From the NCBI RefSeq assembly GCF_008369935.1, contig NZ_VTUZ01000034.1:51387-115386 (forward strand): a stretch of 64,000 nt of DNA. Reading direction: 5' to 3'. Numbering within the stretch: the stretch's first letter is position 1; every line of letters starts with the position of its first letter. Below, in pieces: positions 63,762 to 64,000 of the stretch. A program made the translations under genes and the position numbers. The notes beneath the pieces were generated by a model. That model was not told the DNA's origin. It did no database searches and saw nothing but the letters and a program-made list of their open reading frames with translations. The stretch comes from Paraburkholderia panacisoli (GTDB lineage: Bacteria; Pseudomonadota; Gammaproteobacteria; Burkholderiales; Burkholderiaceae).

Positions 63762-64000
63762 CCGTTTGATGACGGACGCGAAGAAAGCAGAGCTTCTGAG
63801 CGAGTGATCTTTAAAAACTAACAGCCGATAAGTGTGGGCGCTTGATGCGAGATGCGGGGCGGGTTCTTTGAATCTGTCATAAAGCAAAAGTATCAAGTCT
63901 CACACAGTAATGAAAGGAAGGTTTGGCCGTTGAAAGATGGTTGAACACTTCGTCAGTACGTTGAGTGAGCGACCGGTCTCGAAAGAGACCGAAAACAGTA
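63762..64000 (+). ncRNA. 16S rRNA leader (partial operon; 16S lies beyond the edge)
   Basis: A boxA-like antitermination element TGATCTTTAAAAA is at 63805-63817, followed by ACAGCCGATAAGTGTGGGCG, common in Burkholderia rRNA leaders. The window ends in GAGCGACCGGTCTCGAAAGA and GACCGAAAACAGTA, which in relatives lies just before the 16S 5' end. No mature rRNA is inside the window. Confidence 0.8.

Noticed and set aside
63805..64000. 16S rRNA gene inside the window
   Set aside because: The sequence is recognisable as leader, but the conserved 16S start (AGAGTTTGATC) has not been reached by position 64000.

Overview
The window comes from a Burkholderiaceae-type betaproteobacterium, most like Paraburkholderia or Caballeronia. 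The evidence is the high GC content, a DUF4148 protein, a Gram_neg_porin-family porin, UgpC-type sugar ABC operons, and a 16S rRNA leader of Burkholderia type at the right edge. It opens with a complete replicon-maintenance block (parB, parA, an iteron origin and a replication initiator gene) and closes on an rRNA promoter and leader about 59 kb away. Partition and initiator genes plus an rRNA operon suggest a second chromosome (chromid) rather than an ordinary plasmid.

Layout. 1-1.6 kb: no supported gene. 1.6-6.4 kb: a perfect 41-bp palindrome, a terminator, parB and parA (minus strand), two iteron arrays flanking an AT-rich core, and the initiator gene (plus strand). 6.5-9.0 kb: GntP permease and patatin phospholipase. 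9.7-15.3 kb: MocR regulator divergent from an amino-acid permease, an FAD amino-acid oxidoreductase and a LivK-type binding protein. 15.7-16.2 kb: GFA-family protein and a 40-codon ORF. 17-21.4 kb: arcD-arcA-nhaC, an arginine deiminase cluster with no arcB or arcC. 21.8-29.6 kb: RcnB-like protein, hipBA, a decayed FtsX/LolE-type permease, two small exported proteins, an alpha/beta hydrolase and a GH10 xylanase lipoprotein. 29.9-30.6 kb: a LacI N-terminal fragment joined to a GH31 C-terminal fragment. 30.8-33.2 kb: BON-domain protein and porin.

33.4-59.4 kb is a plant-polysaccharide sugar region. It holds a LacI regulator with a first ABC importer and GH1 beta-glucosidase; a scarred stretch with duplicated Phd-type antitoxins and a PIN toxin; a second LacI regulator and second ABC importer; a GH3 glycosidase; and a full Weimberg-type oxidative pentose route (SDR dehydrogenase, lactonase, LacI regulator, MFS carrier, xylonate dehydratase XylD, 2-keto-3-deoxyxylonate dehydratase XylX and ketoglutarate-semialdehyde dehydrogenase). 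The palindrome GTTACCGGTAAC lies both upstream of the MFS-xylD block and upstream of the distant GH10 xylanase. This suggests one regulon running from extracellular xylan cleavage to 2-oxoglutarate.

59.6-64 kb: DUF4148 protein, LysR regulator divergent from a nitronate monooxygenase, a small tautomerase, an SDR that has lost its N-terminal cofactor-binding part, and the rRNA promoter and leader. All calls were made by reading the sequence and from knowledge of the families; no database search was run.
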